Origin: Candidatus Omnitrophota bacterium
GTDB lineage: Bacteria > Omnitrophota > Gorgyraeia > Duberdicusellales > 4484-171
Assembly (NCBI GenBank): GCA_020352775.1
Contig: CP070684.1
Span: 916,424 to 962,781, forward strand
Direction of reading: 5' to 3'
DNA: 46,358 bases
The position numbers and the translations under genes are program-made. Positions within the stretch are counted from its first letter, which is position 1. Each line of letters starts with the position of its first letter. The notes under the pieces were generated by a model. It had not been told where the DNA came from, ran no database searches, and was given only the letters and a program-made list of their open reading frames with translations. This document shows, in pieces, positions 8,865 to 17,652 of this stretch.

Positions 8865-10230
8865 AACATCTGAAAATGAGGCGATGATTATGGATGTAGA
8901 TAATGGCAGAGAAGGGACGCGCAAGAAAATCGTAAAGCTTATTTTTATAATATATTTTTTCTTAATCTTCGAGGGCGCTTTGCGAAAATGGTTTTTTCCC
9001 GGACTTAGCAAAATAATATTTTTTATCAGAGACCCCTTTGTGCTTATGGTATATTGGTATGCCTTTAGAAGTAATATATTGCTAACAAGAAAAGGAAAGT
9101 TCATCCATCCCCTGCTAACATTTGGAATGTTGTTATCGCTCGGCCTTGCTGTTCTTGCATTTTTGCAAATGGCCTTCTCTCAGTTAAAACCACTAATTAT
9201 TCTTTACGGCTGGCGCAATTATTGCTTTTATTTGCCGCTGGTTTTTATTATCGGAGATCAGTTTCGGGGAGAAGATTTAAAGCGGCTGCTAAGATACACG
9301 CTTATCTTTTCAATACCGATTGCTATGCTTGTATATAAGCAATTTTATTCACCGCCCAGCGCTCTTATAAACAAATCAGTTGCCGATGTAGTATATACTG
9401 ATACCGGAAGGGCTGGAGGAACCATTGTTCGGGCTGTGGGAACATTTACTTTTTTCCACGGACACCAGTTATTCATAGGAAGTGTAATTGCCTTTGTTTT
9501 GACTGTATGGGTTTTACCCAAGAAAGAGCGTCCTTTGGGGAACTACCTTTTGTATGCTGCAACGGCTGCAGCTTTGCTAATTTTTGCTTTAGATTTTACC
9601 CGCATGCCCATTTTTATGGCGGCATTTACTGTTACGGCAGTTTTTTACGGCGGGTTTGTAATGCGTGATAAAAAATTAAGCATTCGCACGATGAAATTGG
9701 TATCTACTTTAGTAATCGCGGCACTGATAGTATCTTCATTATTTTTTGCTAAAACGCATAAGATGAAGAAGGATCGATTGGCATATAGCGACACCAAATC
9801 AAGAATGGCAGGTATGCCGAAAACATTCTATGGTGTTTTAGGTGTACCCTTTTTCGGTTATGGACTTGGTCTTTCTACCCGTGCCACGGCTGTGATGGGG
9901 GTTGAGGGTAAGAATATTTTTCGATGGACAGGAGAAGATGAATGGCGGCGTATTATCGTTGAGGCAGGGCCATTTTTTGGCCTAATCTATATCTTATATC
10001 GCACAATGCTGGTTATTTATCTTTTACGAGGCGCAATCAAGGCAACAAGGCGATCAAATAATCCCCTTCCGCTGGCATTGATAGGTTATATAGGAGTCAT
10101 TTTGTTGATCTGGTATATAACCCGTATTGGAAGTGTGCATGGTTATGGTTGGTTATTCGCAGGGTTTTGTATGGCGGCAAATCGGCTGGGAGAGAGGGTC
10201 TCTGAGGGTGAGCGCAGCGTGTGGGGTTGA
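8857..10230 (+). CDS. O-antigen ligase/polymerase-like (Wzy/WaaL) membrane protein
   Basis: This is a polytopic inner-membrane protein of 457 residues with roughly ten hydrophobic segments. It has the ligase/polymerase-type periplasmic region containing FFGYGLGLSTRATAV and a late EDEWRRIIVEAGPFFGLIYIL, as seen in WaaL/Wzy relatives. EGALRKWFFPGL near residue 40 is common in one subfamily of these proteins. It likely polymerises or ligates lipid-linked repeats in the periplasm. The ATG at 8857 overlaps the upstream stop by 8 bases; internal ATGs at 8884 and 8890 are possible. The last dozen residues (RVSEGERSVWG) are encoded by a dispersed GTGAGCGCAGCG-type element, so the tail may be accidental. 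Confidence 0.85.
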   Translation: MHRTSENEAMIMDVDNGREGTRKKIVKLIFIIYFFLIFEGALRKWFFPGLSKIIFFIRDPFVLMVYWYAFRSNILLTRKGKFIHPLLTFGMLLSLGLAVLAFLQMAFSQLKPLIILYGWRNYCFYLPLVFIIGDQFRGEDLKRLLRYTLIFSIPIAMLVYKQFYSPPSALINKSVADVVYTDTGRAGGTIVRAVGTFTFFHGHQLFIGSVIAFVLTVWVLPKKERPLGNYLLYAATAAALLIFALDFTRMPIFMAAFTVTAVFYGGFVMRDKKLSIRTMKLVSTLVIAALIVSSLFFAKTHKMKKDRLAYSDTKSRMAGMPKTFYGVLGVPFFGYGLGLSTRATAVMGVEGKNIFRWTGEDEWRRIIVEAGPFFGLIYILYRTMLVIYLLRGAIKATRRSNNPLPLALIGYIGVILLIWYITRIGSVHGYGWLFAGFCMAANRLGERVSEGERSVWG

Positions 10231-10232
10231 AG

Positions 10233-12317
10233 ATGAACTTTAGTGTAGTTATAACAACTTATAATCGCCTGAATTTATTAAGGCGAGCAATTGAATCAGC
10301 ATCAAATCAAACTTTACCTTGTGAAGTAGTGGTGGTCGATGATTGTTCAACGGATAAAACTGAGAGTTATTGCCGTGGTTTGGGAGATAAAATTGTTTAT
10401 ATTCGTAATCCCGTTAACCTGGGGCATTCATTTTCAGTAAATATTGGAGTGCTGTCAGCAACTGGGAATTGGATTAAGCTCTTAGATGACGATGATTATC
10501 TTGTGCCAAATTGCAATGAGGAAATAAGCAAAGCGCTTGCGGGGCGCCCTAAGGCTGTTATTTGCTCTTGCCAGGCTATTCAGATAGATGCCAGAGGTAG
10601 AGAGATCCGTCGTACTAGAACAATTGGTTGCAGTAGCGCGATTTATGTTAAGCAAAGTGATATACATTACGCTATGGCGATGGAGATGTTGCCATTTGGC
10701 ACAGCAAGCCAGGTAGCTTTTAACAAAGGTGCTTTTTTGAAAACAAAGGGTTGGAACAAATCTTTGAAAGGCCCGTTTGATGAAATATATTATTGGGTAG
10801 AAGCTGCTGAACAGGGGGATGCTCTATTTGTAAATCAACCTCTTGTTTATAAAGTAATGTGGGGGGGAAGCGGTACATTTCTTCATTCAATACAAAAGCA
10901 TTTAGAAAGAAACATTTGCATAAAAGAAAAAATTCGTTCAGTAATTAGTGAAAAACATAAAAAGAAATTACCTTCAGCCAAAACGATACAGAATTATCTT
11001 AAGCTGCATTGGGGCATTGTGGCCCTTAAACGATTGAAAGTTTTAGCATTTTTTAGAATTGTGTTTTCAGCAATATTATCTCCCGCTGCATGGAAAATCT
11101 TCTTAAAAATACAACGAGAAAAGAAATATCGAAAACTAGATATCTTTCACAGAGTTTCTTTAGATAAATTAAAAGTATCAATTTTAGCTGATTATTTGCC
11201 AGACGGCTCTCAAAGCATGCTGCATTTTGCAAATATAATTGAGCAGGGGCTGAAAGATAAAGGGCATCGCGTGCATGTAATTCGGCCCGAACCTATTTTT
11301 GGATTGATAAAGCAAACTGGCACAGGACTTGGGAAATGGCTAGGGTATGTAGACAAATTTATAATTTTTCCAAAACTTTTGCGCAAGGCAACCCGTTGTA
11401 CAGATATCATACATATTTTAGATCATTCAAATGCAGTGTATGTGAAATATTTAGATGGCATGCCGCATATAGCTACTTGTGAGGATTTGCTCGCAATACG
11501 GTCTGCTTTGGGAGAATTTAAGGAAAATATTACAAAATGGTCTGGCAGAAAACTTCAAAAGATGATACTGGCTGGCCTCAATCAAACACAACATGTTGTG
11601 TGCATATCGGAATCAACGAGAAAAGACCTGTTGAGGGTTAGTAAATTAAATCCAGAAAGTGTTTCGCGTATTTATATGGGACTTAATTATAATTATTCCC
11701 CCATGGGCGAATCAGAAGCTAAACTTCATCTGGAGCGTTTGGGAATCAACTTCAGCAACCCCTTTCTGCTTAATGTAAGCAAAAATAACTGGTATAAAAA
11801 CCGCCATGGACTTCTTGATATTTTTAGATTTTTAGATGAGCATACAAATAAAAAACAGTTTAATTTAATTATAGCCGGAAGCCCTTTGTCTCTACGGTTA
11901 CGCAAGTTAGTGCGACGATATGGCCTCAGAGAAAAAATTTATGAGGTTATTTTTCCCGAAAACGAAGATCTTCGCGCGCTCTATTCAATGGCAAAAGCAT
12001 TAATATATCCTTCAATTGCAGAAGGGTTTGGGTGGCCGATTATTGAGGCCCAAGCATGTGGGTGTCCGGTTTTTACTACCGGTAAGCCTCCAATGACTGA
12101 AGCAGGAGGAGGGGCCGCAGTTTATTTTGACCCAAATAAGCCACAGGAGGCGGCTCAAATTATCGCAGAAACTTTAAGTGATAACGCTAAGGTAGCCAAG
12201 ATGAAAGAAGAAGGCCTTGAGAACGTTAAGAGGTTTTCAGTAGAGAGGATGATCGAGGAATATATAAAGGTATATAGAACGGCCATAGAGGAAAATCAGG
12301 GTAAAAACAACCCCTGA
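10233..12317 (+). CDS. Two-domain glycosyltransferase, GT2 fused to GT4
   Basis: The N-terminal half (about residues 1-300) is a GT2 domain: FSVVITTYNRLNLL, VVVVDDCSTDKT and LLDDDDYLVP. The C-terminal half (about 310-694) is a GT4 domain starting KVSILADYLPDGSQ, with FLLNVSKNNWYKNRHGLLD and the EX7E segment IAEGFGWPIIEAQACG. No stop or frameshift separates them, so one protein could add two successive sugars. The ATG at 10233 is preferred over an in-frame GTG at 10221 because it follows the upstream stop by 2 bases. It is the longest protein of the first block. Confidence 0.88.
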   Translation: MNFSVVITTYNRLNLLRRAIESASNQTLPCEVVVVDDCSTDKTESYCRGLGDKIVYIRNPVNLGHSFSVNIGVLSATGNWIKLLDDDDYLVPNCNEEISKALAGRPKAVICSCQAIQIDARGREIRRTRTIGCSSAIYVKQSDIHYAMAMEMLPFGTASQVAFNKGAFLKTKGWNKSLKGPFDEIYYWVEAAEQGDALFVNQPLVYKVMWGGSGTFLHSIQKHLERNICIKEKIRSVISEKHKKKLPSAKTIQNYLKLHWGIVALKRLKVLAFFRIVFSAILSPAAWKIFLKIQREKKYRKLDIFHRVSLDKLKVSILADYLPDGSQSMLHFANIIEQGLKDKGHRVHVIRPEPIFGLIKQTGTGLGKWLGYVDKFIIFPKLLRKATRCTDIIHILDHSNAVYVKYLDGMPHIATCEDLLAIRSALGEFKENITKWSGRKLQKMILAGLNQTQHVVCISESTRKDLLRVSKLNPESVSRIYMGLNYNYSPMGESEAKLHLERLGINFSNPFLLNVSKNNWYKNRHGLLDIFRFLDEHTNKKQFNLIIAGSPLSLRLRKLVRRYGLREKIYEVIFPENEDLRALYSMAKALIYPSIAEGFGWPIIEAQACGCPVFTTGKPPMTEAGGGAAVYFDPNKPQEAAQIIAETLSDNAKVAKMKEEGLENVKRFSVERMIEEYIKVYRTAIEENQGKNNP

Positions 12318-12322
12318 GTTAA

Positions 12323-13474
12323 ATGAAAATATTACAAGTCATCCATTCAGCCAATCCAGCCGGTGGCGGGCCAATCGAATCAGCGCAACAGATAGGAATG
12401 ATTCTTCAGGGGCTAGGCCATATGGTAGAAGTAGCATCTCTTGATTCACCAGGAGCGCCGTGGGTTTCGAAGTTTCCTTTAAAGCTAAATATGTTAGGGC
12501 CTTCTTATTCAAAATATGGTTATTCTCCGCGGTTTGTGCCTTGGCTTATTGCGAACTCTAAAAAATACGATGCAGTAGTTGTGCGGGGAGTATGGCAGTA
12601 TTCCAGTTTTGGAGTATGGCGCGCATTGCATAAAACAGGCACCCCTTACTTTGTGTATCCCCATGGCATGCTTGACCCCTGGTTTAAATATAAATACCCT
12701 TTAAAACATCTAAGAAAAATCCTTTACTGGTTTTGGGGAGAGTATCGGGTATTGCGTGATGCCAAAGCAGTATTATTTACATCAGAACAAGAGCGCATTT
12801 TAGCGAATAAGTCCTTTAGGCCTTATAAATGTAATGAAGTGGTTGTTAAATATGGCACAGCCCTGCCACCGCAGGATCAAGATGCTAAGCGAGCTATATT
12901 TTTCAAAGAATTTCCAGATTTAGCGGATAAGCGTATATTCTTATTTCTTGGTCGCATTCATCCCAAAAAGGGGTGTGATTTACTTATTAAGGCTTTTGCT
13001 CAGATAGCAAGAGAAGATTCCTCTTTGCATTTGGTTATTGCCGGGCCTGATCAAATCGGCTGGCAGAAGAAATTACAGAGATTGTGTGAGAAATTAGGGG
13101 TTAGTGATAAGGTGAGCTGGCCGGCTATGCTTTCGGGAGATTTAAAGTGGGGTGCGTTTTATGCCGCAGAAGCATTTATTTTGCCTTCACATCAGGAAAA
13201 TTTTGGTATTGCTGTGGCTGAAGCATTGGGGTGCGGAGTTCCGGTATTGATTACGAATAAAGTAAATATTTGGCGTGAAATCGAGGCTGATGGGGCGGGA
13301 TTGGTTGCGAATGATAATTTAGAGGGTATAATAATATTGCTTAAGGGCTGGCTGGCCTTACAGCAAAGTAAACGCCAGGATATGCAAAAAAAATCCAAAA
13401 GTTGTTTTATAGAGAGGTTTGAGATTCATAAAACCGCACAGAGCTTGGTTGAAATGCTACGTGCAATGGGATGA
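12323..13474 (+). CDS. GT4 family glycosyltransferase
   Basis: This 383-residue protein is a standard GT-B enzyme. The N-terminus MKILQVIHSANPAGGGPIES contains the glycine-rich loop of GT4 proteins. Later come IFLFLGRIHPKKGCDLLI, LVIAGPD and the EX7E motif in FILPSHQENFGIAVAEALG, then VPVLITNKVNIW. It starts 5 bases after the fusion gene. The general build is that of transferases working on colanic-acid-like repeats, and the next gene is a WcaF-type acetyltransferase, but the sugar is not known. Confidence 0.9.
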   Translation: MKILQVIHSANPAGGGPIESAQQIGMILQGLGHMVEVASLDSPGAPWVSKFPLKLNMLGPSYSKYGYSPRFVPWLIANSKKYDAVVVRGVWQYSSFGVWRALHKTGTPYFVYPHGMLDPWFKYKYPLKHLRKILYWFWGEYRVLRDAKAVLFTSEQERILANKSFRPYKCNEVVVKYGTALPPQDQDAKRAIFFKEFPDLADKRIFLFLGRIHPKKGCDLLIKAFAQIAREDSSLHLVIAGPDQIGWQKKLQRLCEKLGVSDKVSWPAMLSGDLKWGAFYAAEAFILPSHQENFGIAVAEALGCGVPVLITNKVNIWREIEADGAGLVANDNLEGIIILLKGWLALQQSKRQDMQKKSKSCFIERFEIHKTAQSLVEMLRAMG

Positions 13475-13484
13475 AGGGATAGTT

Positions 13485-14045
13485 ATGGCAGATATTTTAC
13501 AAAACACAGATGCCTATACGCAAGCCAGTTTTTCTTTGAAAAATCGCTTACTTAGATTGATATGGAATATAGTTTATGTTGTATTATTTAAATTTTCACC
13601 ACCACCATTGCGCATATGGCGTTCATTTTTGCTGAGATGTTTTGGGGCCAAAATAGGAAAGAGGTGTCATGTATATCCCAAGGCAAAAATCTGGGCCCCC
13701 TGGAATTTAGCGATGGATGATTATGCGTGTATCGCCGATGATGTAATATGTTACTCTATGGCAAAAATTACGCTGGGCAAAAAAGTAGTGATTTCGCAGG
13801 GCACATTCTTGTGCGCTGGATCTCACGATTACCAGGATCCCCACTTTCGGCTTTTTGCGAAACCAATAAAGATTGAGGCTAATGTCTGGGTAGCCGCCCA
13901 AGCATTTGTAACGCCAGGAGTAACTATTGGCGAAGGCGCAGTGATTGGCGCTCGTTCAGTAGTAACAGAGGATATGCCGGCATGGATGGTATGTGTCGGA
14001 AATCCCTGTAAGCCTATAAAGACTAGAGAATTAAGAAAAGATTGA
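13485..14045 (+). CDS. WcaF-like left-handed beta-helix acetyltransferase
   Basis: This 186-residue hexapeptide-repeat protein would O-acetylate a sugar of the repeat from acetyl-CoA. The N-terminal helix region (SFSLKNRLLRLIWNIVYVVL) and CFGAKIGKRCHVYPKAKIWAPWNL match putative colanic-acid acetyltransferases. The helix turns follow (ITLGKKVVISQGTFLCAGSHDY, with a His that fits the catalytic position), ending in VTIGEGAVIGARSVVTEDMP and VGNPCKPIKTR. The ATG at 13485 is chosen over 13419 because it has AAGGG 6 bases upstream and avoids a 56-base overlap. Confidence 0.88.
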   Translation: MADILQNTDAYTQASFSLKNRLLRLIWNIVYVVLFKFSPPPLRIWRSFLLRCFGAKIGKRCHVYPKAKIWAPWNLAMDDYACIADDVICYSMAKITLGKKVVISQGTFLCAGSHDYQDPHFRLFAKPIKIEANVWVAAQAFVTPGVTIGEGAVIGARSVVTEDMPAWMVCVGNPCKPIKTRELRKD

Positions 14046-14057
14046 GATTATATTTTT

Positions 14058-14924
14058 ATGAAAGTTCCGGTATCAGCGATCATACCTATTGTCAATGAGG
14101 CAAAGAATTTACCCCGTTGTCTAGAATCCATATCCTGGGCTGATGAGGTTTTTGTGGTTGATTCCACAAGCATTGATGGTTCACAGGAAATTGCAGAAAG
14201 GCATGGCGCGAAGGTTGTGCAGTTTAAGTTCAGTGGTGTATGGCCCAAGAAGAAAAATTGGGCATTAGAAAATCTTCCATTTTCTCATGAATGGGTTTTT
14301 ATTCTTGATGCAGATGAAGCGTTGCCTCCCGAAGCAGAGGAAGAAATCAGAGAAATATGTACTACAAACAAGCAGGGCCTTGATGGATATTTTATGAACC
14401 GACATTTTATGTTCATGGGTAAATGGTTAAAACACGCCTATTACCCTAACTGGACAATGAGACTTTTTAAACATCATCTTGGCCGTTATGAAAAATTGAC
14501 CGATGCGCCTACGGCATCCGGCGATAATGAGGTGCATGAACATATTCAATTAAATGGCAAAACTGGCTATCTTCGCAGCGAGATAGATCACTATGCTTTC
14601 CCTACAGTTGAAACATTTGTTGAGAAGCACAACCGTTATTCCAATTGGGAGGCTCGTGTAGCACTGGACCGTTATTTAAAACTCGATTCTGCGAGGTGTC
14701 TTCAATCAAAAAAAATTGGCTGGCGCCGTAGATTAAAAGTTATGAGCAGACAATTGCCTTTTCGCCCACTTTTACGTTTTTTATATATTTACATCTTTCA
14801 GCGGGGTTTTCTCGATGGGCGGGAAGGGTATTATTTTGCACGCTTGCATGCTTTTTATGAATTTCTTTGTACCTGTAAAACCTATGAATTAAAACAAACT
14901 CTTGTCAAAAAGCAAAAAGCTTAA
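14058..14924 (+). CDS. GT2 family glycosyltransferase, WaaE/KdtX type
   Basis: The protein has VSAIIPIVNEAKNLPRCLES, the shortened EVFVVDSTSIDGSQEIA, and FILDADEALPPE, the pattern of the lipopolysaccharide-core-like beta-glycosyltransferase subgroup (WaaE/KdtX). GYFMNRHFMFMGKWLKHAYY and the HxxF/AFP segment (IDHYAFPTVETFVEKHNRYS) are also typical. It has 288 residues. It follows the acetyltransferase by 12 bases, and the next gene's most likely start is 7 bases after its stop. In such loci this type often adds an early sugar, which is inference here. Confidence 0.9.
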   Translation: MKVPVSAIIPIVNEAKNLPRCLESISWADEVFVVDSTSIDGSQEIAERHGAKVVQFKFSGVWPKKKNWALENLPFSHEWVFILDADEALPPEAEEEIREICTTNKQGLDGYFMNRHFMFMGKWLKHAYYPNWTMRLFKHHLGRYEKLTDAPTASGDNEVHEHIQLNGKTGYLRSEIDHYAFPTVETFVEKHNRYSNWEARVALDRYLKLDSARCLQSKKIGWRRRLKVMSRQLPFRPLLRFLYIYIFQRGFLDGREGYYFARLHAFYEFLCTCKTYELKQTLVKKQKA

Positions 14925-14931
14925 ACCTTTA

Positions 14932-16218
14932 ATGGAAAGTAGAACAGATTTAAGCAGGCAGAGAAAAAATATACTTTTTGTAACTCAATTTTTCTATCCG
15001 GATTTACAGGCAACAAGCCAGTTGTTTCTGGAGCTGTGCGAAGATTTGGCTAAAGAATTCAAAATAAGGGTAATATGCGGCAAGCCTTTAATTAGACTAG
15101 AAGGAGAAGGGCAGAAAGTAGCGGTTAAAAGGAGAGAAATATGTAATGGGGTCGATATCACACGAATTTTTTATATATGCAAGCCCGACAGAAGGACAAA
15201 TTTCTGTAGAGGTGTTAACCATGTCACTTTTACTGTTTCTGCATTTTTGCATCTTTTGTTTGTCCGTAAGCCCGATATATTTATTTTCACAACAGACAAC
15301 CCCTTAAATTTTATTTATGCGATTTTGTTTCGCAAAACTCCGAAAATTTATCTATGTCAGGATTTATATTTAGAGCAGGGTTTAAGGGTTGGTGTTTTTA
15401 CTAAGGGAAAACTCCTGACAAGACTAATAGGATTTTTTCAAAGAGCACCCCTTCGCTACGCTGATAAAATTATTGTTATAGGGGTAAAAATGAAAAAATA
15501 CCTGGAAGAAATAATAAAGGTGCCCTCTTCCAAAATAGAAGTCATTTACAATTGGGCCGATACAGATAAAATTATCCCTGGCGATCAAAATAATCCCTTT
15601 TCCCGTAAATATGGTTTAGTTGATAAATTTGTGGTGATGCATAGCGGTAGAATCGGTGTCACACAGGATTTAGGGTTGCTTCTGGAGGCCGCGCAATATT
15701 TTAGCGATGTGCCGGATATTAAATTCGTTATTATCGGCGAAGGAGCAAAAAAAGATGAGCTTTTGGATCTGGCAAAAGAAAAAAAGGTAGAAAATGTATT
15801 ATTTTTACCTTTTCAGCCTCAAGAAATATTTAAACATGCGTTGGTTTCTGCTTCTCTTCAAGTTATCTTACTTAAGCGCGATTTACTTCATTGCCTTGTT
15901 CCAAGTAGATTATATACTGCCATGGCAAGCGCAAGGCCGCTGGCAATAAGTACGCAAGAGGGAAGCGAGGTTTATGACATTGTGACGCGAGCGCATTGTG
16001 GCATCCCACTTGAGCTCGGAGATCTTGAAGAATTAAAAAGCACAATATATAAATTATATAACGAAAGGGACCAAATTAGAGTTTTGGGAAATAAAGGTAG
16101 AGAGTGTGTAACAAAACATTTTTCACGTCCATTAATGACTGACAAATACAAGCGTATAATAAGAGAGATGCTAAACAGTAAAAATAATTCCAGAGAGAGG
16201 AGCATAAAAGATGCATAA
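14932..16218 (+). CDS. GT4 family glycosyltransferase, WcaI/WbuB type
   Basis: The GT-B enzyme has an N-terminus NILFVTQFFYPDLQATSQLF and C-terminal VVMHSGRIGVTQDLGLLLEA, FVIIGEGAKKDEL and LVPSRLYTAMASARPLAIST. This last segment replaces the EX7E motif in the WcaI/WbuB-like GT4 subgroup. The ATG at 14932 (428 residues) is preferred to a TTG at 14902 that would overlap the upstream gene. The last residues overlap the start of the initiating transferase gene by 8 bases. Confidence 0.88.
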   Translation: MESRTDLSRQRKNILFVTQFFYPDLQATSQLFLELCEDLAKEFKIRVICGKPLIRLEGEGQKVAVKRREICNGVDITRIFYICKPDRRTNFCRGVNHVTFTVSAFLHLLFVRKPDIFIFTTDNPLNFIYAILFRKTPKIYLCQDLYLEQGLRVGVFTKGKLLTRLIGFFQRAPLRYADKIIVIGVKMKKYLEEIIKVPSSKIEVIYNWADTDKIIPGDQNNPFSRKYGLVDKFVVMHSGRIGVTQDLGLLLEAAQYFSDVPDIKFVIIGEGAKKDELLDLAKEKKVENVLFLPFQPQEIFKHALVSASLQVILLKRDLLHCLVPSRLYTAMASARPLAISTQEGSEVYDIVTRAHCGIPLELGDLEELKSTIYKLYNERDQIRVLGNKGRECVTKHFSRPLMTDKYKRIIREMLNSKNNSRERSIKDA

Positions 16219-17632
16219 GGAGATAAGATATTTTTATCGAAAAATTAATATTCTGGGAGATGCTTTAATTGCTGCAGTGGCGTTTCTTGCAGCGATGTAT
16301 TTGAAAGCATATTTTGACACAGGCTTCTGGATTCTTCCTGAGCACTTTTTGCAGTATTTCTGGCTCTTCTATGTGGTGGTCGCATTATGGCCGTTGCTTC
16401 TTAATTTAAACGGCCTTTATCCCACCAATAGATTAAGGACCATAAGGAGCGCAGTTAAAATCATTATCCAGAGCAGTTTCCAGGGCGCGCTGATTATTTT
16501 CGCCATTCTTTTTGCGCTTAAAATGCACCATGTTAGCCGCGCAATAATAGCGGGCTTTGTTGTAATTGCGACTTTATTGCTTATTGTAAAAGAAAGCGCA
16601 GTCATTATTTCTCTTTATGTTACAAGAAAAAAAGGTGCAGGGCTTAAAAACGTTCTTGTGGTAGGGACTTTAGAGAGTGGGCGTGAGATTGCGAAAAAGA
16701 TAGAAGCGCATCCTTTCCTAGGCCTTAATGTAGCTGGTATTTTGATTACTCAAAAAGAGATTCAGGAAGGGGTAAAGCTTGATAAAGAAATAAAAGGCGC
16801 GCTAGAAGACATTGAAATGGTCCTTCACTATAATCCCATTGATATCGCCCTTATCACTATTGACAGAAAGGATTATCAAGAGGTCGATGAAGTTATATTT
16901 CGCTGTATAGAAGAGGGTGTAGAGATATGGCTTAGGCCGACCCCCTTTACAAGCACTGCAATAGCACTTGACGCTGATGAGATTTTAGGTATACCGCTTT
17001 TTATCTTTCGAATGGGACCTAAATTTTCCTGGGGACTTTTTACCAAGACCGTTATAGACAAAGTAGGGGCTTTTATTTTAAGTATGCTGACTTTACCCGT
17101 TATCGGATTATCAGCTGTTGCGATAAAGATTACATCAAGTGGGCCAGCGCTTTTTAAGCAGAGACGCTGCACTCTTCAAGGAAGAATTTTTGCTCTCTAT
17201 AAACTAAGGACAATGTATGAGGGCGCAGAGAAGATGTTGGAAGAGCTACGGGAGAATAATGTTATGAGGGGACCGGTGTTTAAGATGGAAAATGATCCCC
17301 GCATAACTCCTGTGGGCCGTTTCTTGCGAAAACTTAGCATAGATGAAATTCCGCAGTTTTGGAATGTTTTTAAAGGGGATATGAGTTTGATCGGGCCCCG
17401 GCCGCCTATCCCTAAAGAGGTTGAGGGATATAAAGGATGGCAGCGCCGGCGCCTAAGTATGCGACCCGGTATAACTGGGTTATGGCAGGTTTCGGGCAGA
17501 AGTGATATTACTGATTTTGAGAAATTGGCTGTGTTAGACTTAAAATACATAGACAACTGGAGTCCGTGGCTTGACATAAAAATATTTTTCAAGACGATCT
17601 GGGTGGTATTATCATGTCAAGGAGCTAAATAG
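16211..17632 (+). CDS. Polyprenyl-phosphate glycosylphosphotransferase (WbaP/WcaJ type)
   Basis: This inner-membrane enzyme starts the glycan by moving a sugar-1-phosphate from a nucleotide sugar to undecaprenyl-type phosphate. There are about four N-terminal membrane helices (to about residue 135), a soluble Rossmann-like CoA-binding-type domain (NVLVVGTLESGREIAKKI), a fifth hydrophobic segment near 275-300, and the Bac_transf catalytic domain. That domain has RTMYEGAEKML, DEIPQFWNVFKGDMSLIGPR and GITGLWQVSGR. Length 473 is normal for the large form. GAGAGGAG lies about 10 bases before the ATG. It is the last gene of the first block and the only intact initiating transferase in the window. 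Confidence 0.93.
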   Translation: MHKEIRYFYRKINILGDALIAAVAFLAAMYLKAYFDTGFWILPEHFLQYFWLFYVVVALWPLLLNLNGLYPTNRLRTIRSAVKIIIQSSFQGALIIFAILFALKMHHVSRAIIAGFVVIATLLLIVKESAVIISLYVTRKKGAGLKNVLVVGTLESGREIAKKIEAHPFLGLNVAGILITQKEIQEGVKLDKEIKGALEDIEMVLHYNPIDIALITIDRKDYQEVDEVIFRCIEEGVEIWLRPTPFTSTAIALDADEILGIPLFIFRMGPKFSWGLFTKTVIDKVGAFILSMLTLPVIGLSAVAIKITSSGPALFKQRRCTLQGRIFALYKLRTMYEGAEKMLEELRENNVMRGPVFKMENDPRITPVGRFLRKLSIDEIPQFWNVFKGDMSLIGPRPPIPKEVEGYKGWQRRRLSMRPGITGLWQVSGRSDITDFEKLAVLDLKYIDNWSPWLDIKIFFKTIWVVLSCQGAK

Positions 17633-17652
17633 CTTTATCTCTTGATTAAACC

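Noticed and set aside
8667-9104. A 145-codon minus-strand open frame
   Set aside because: It is the antisense of the end of a GT4 gene and the start of the polymerase-like gene, both well supported.
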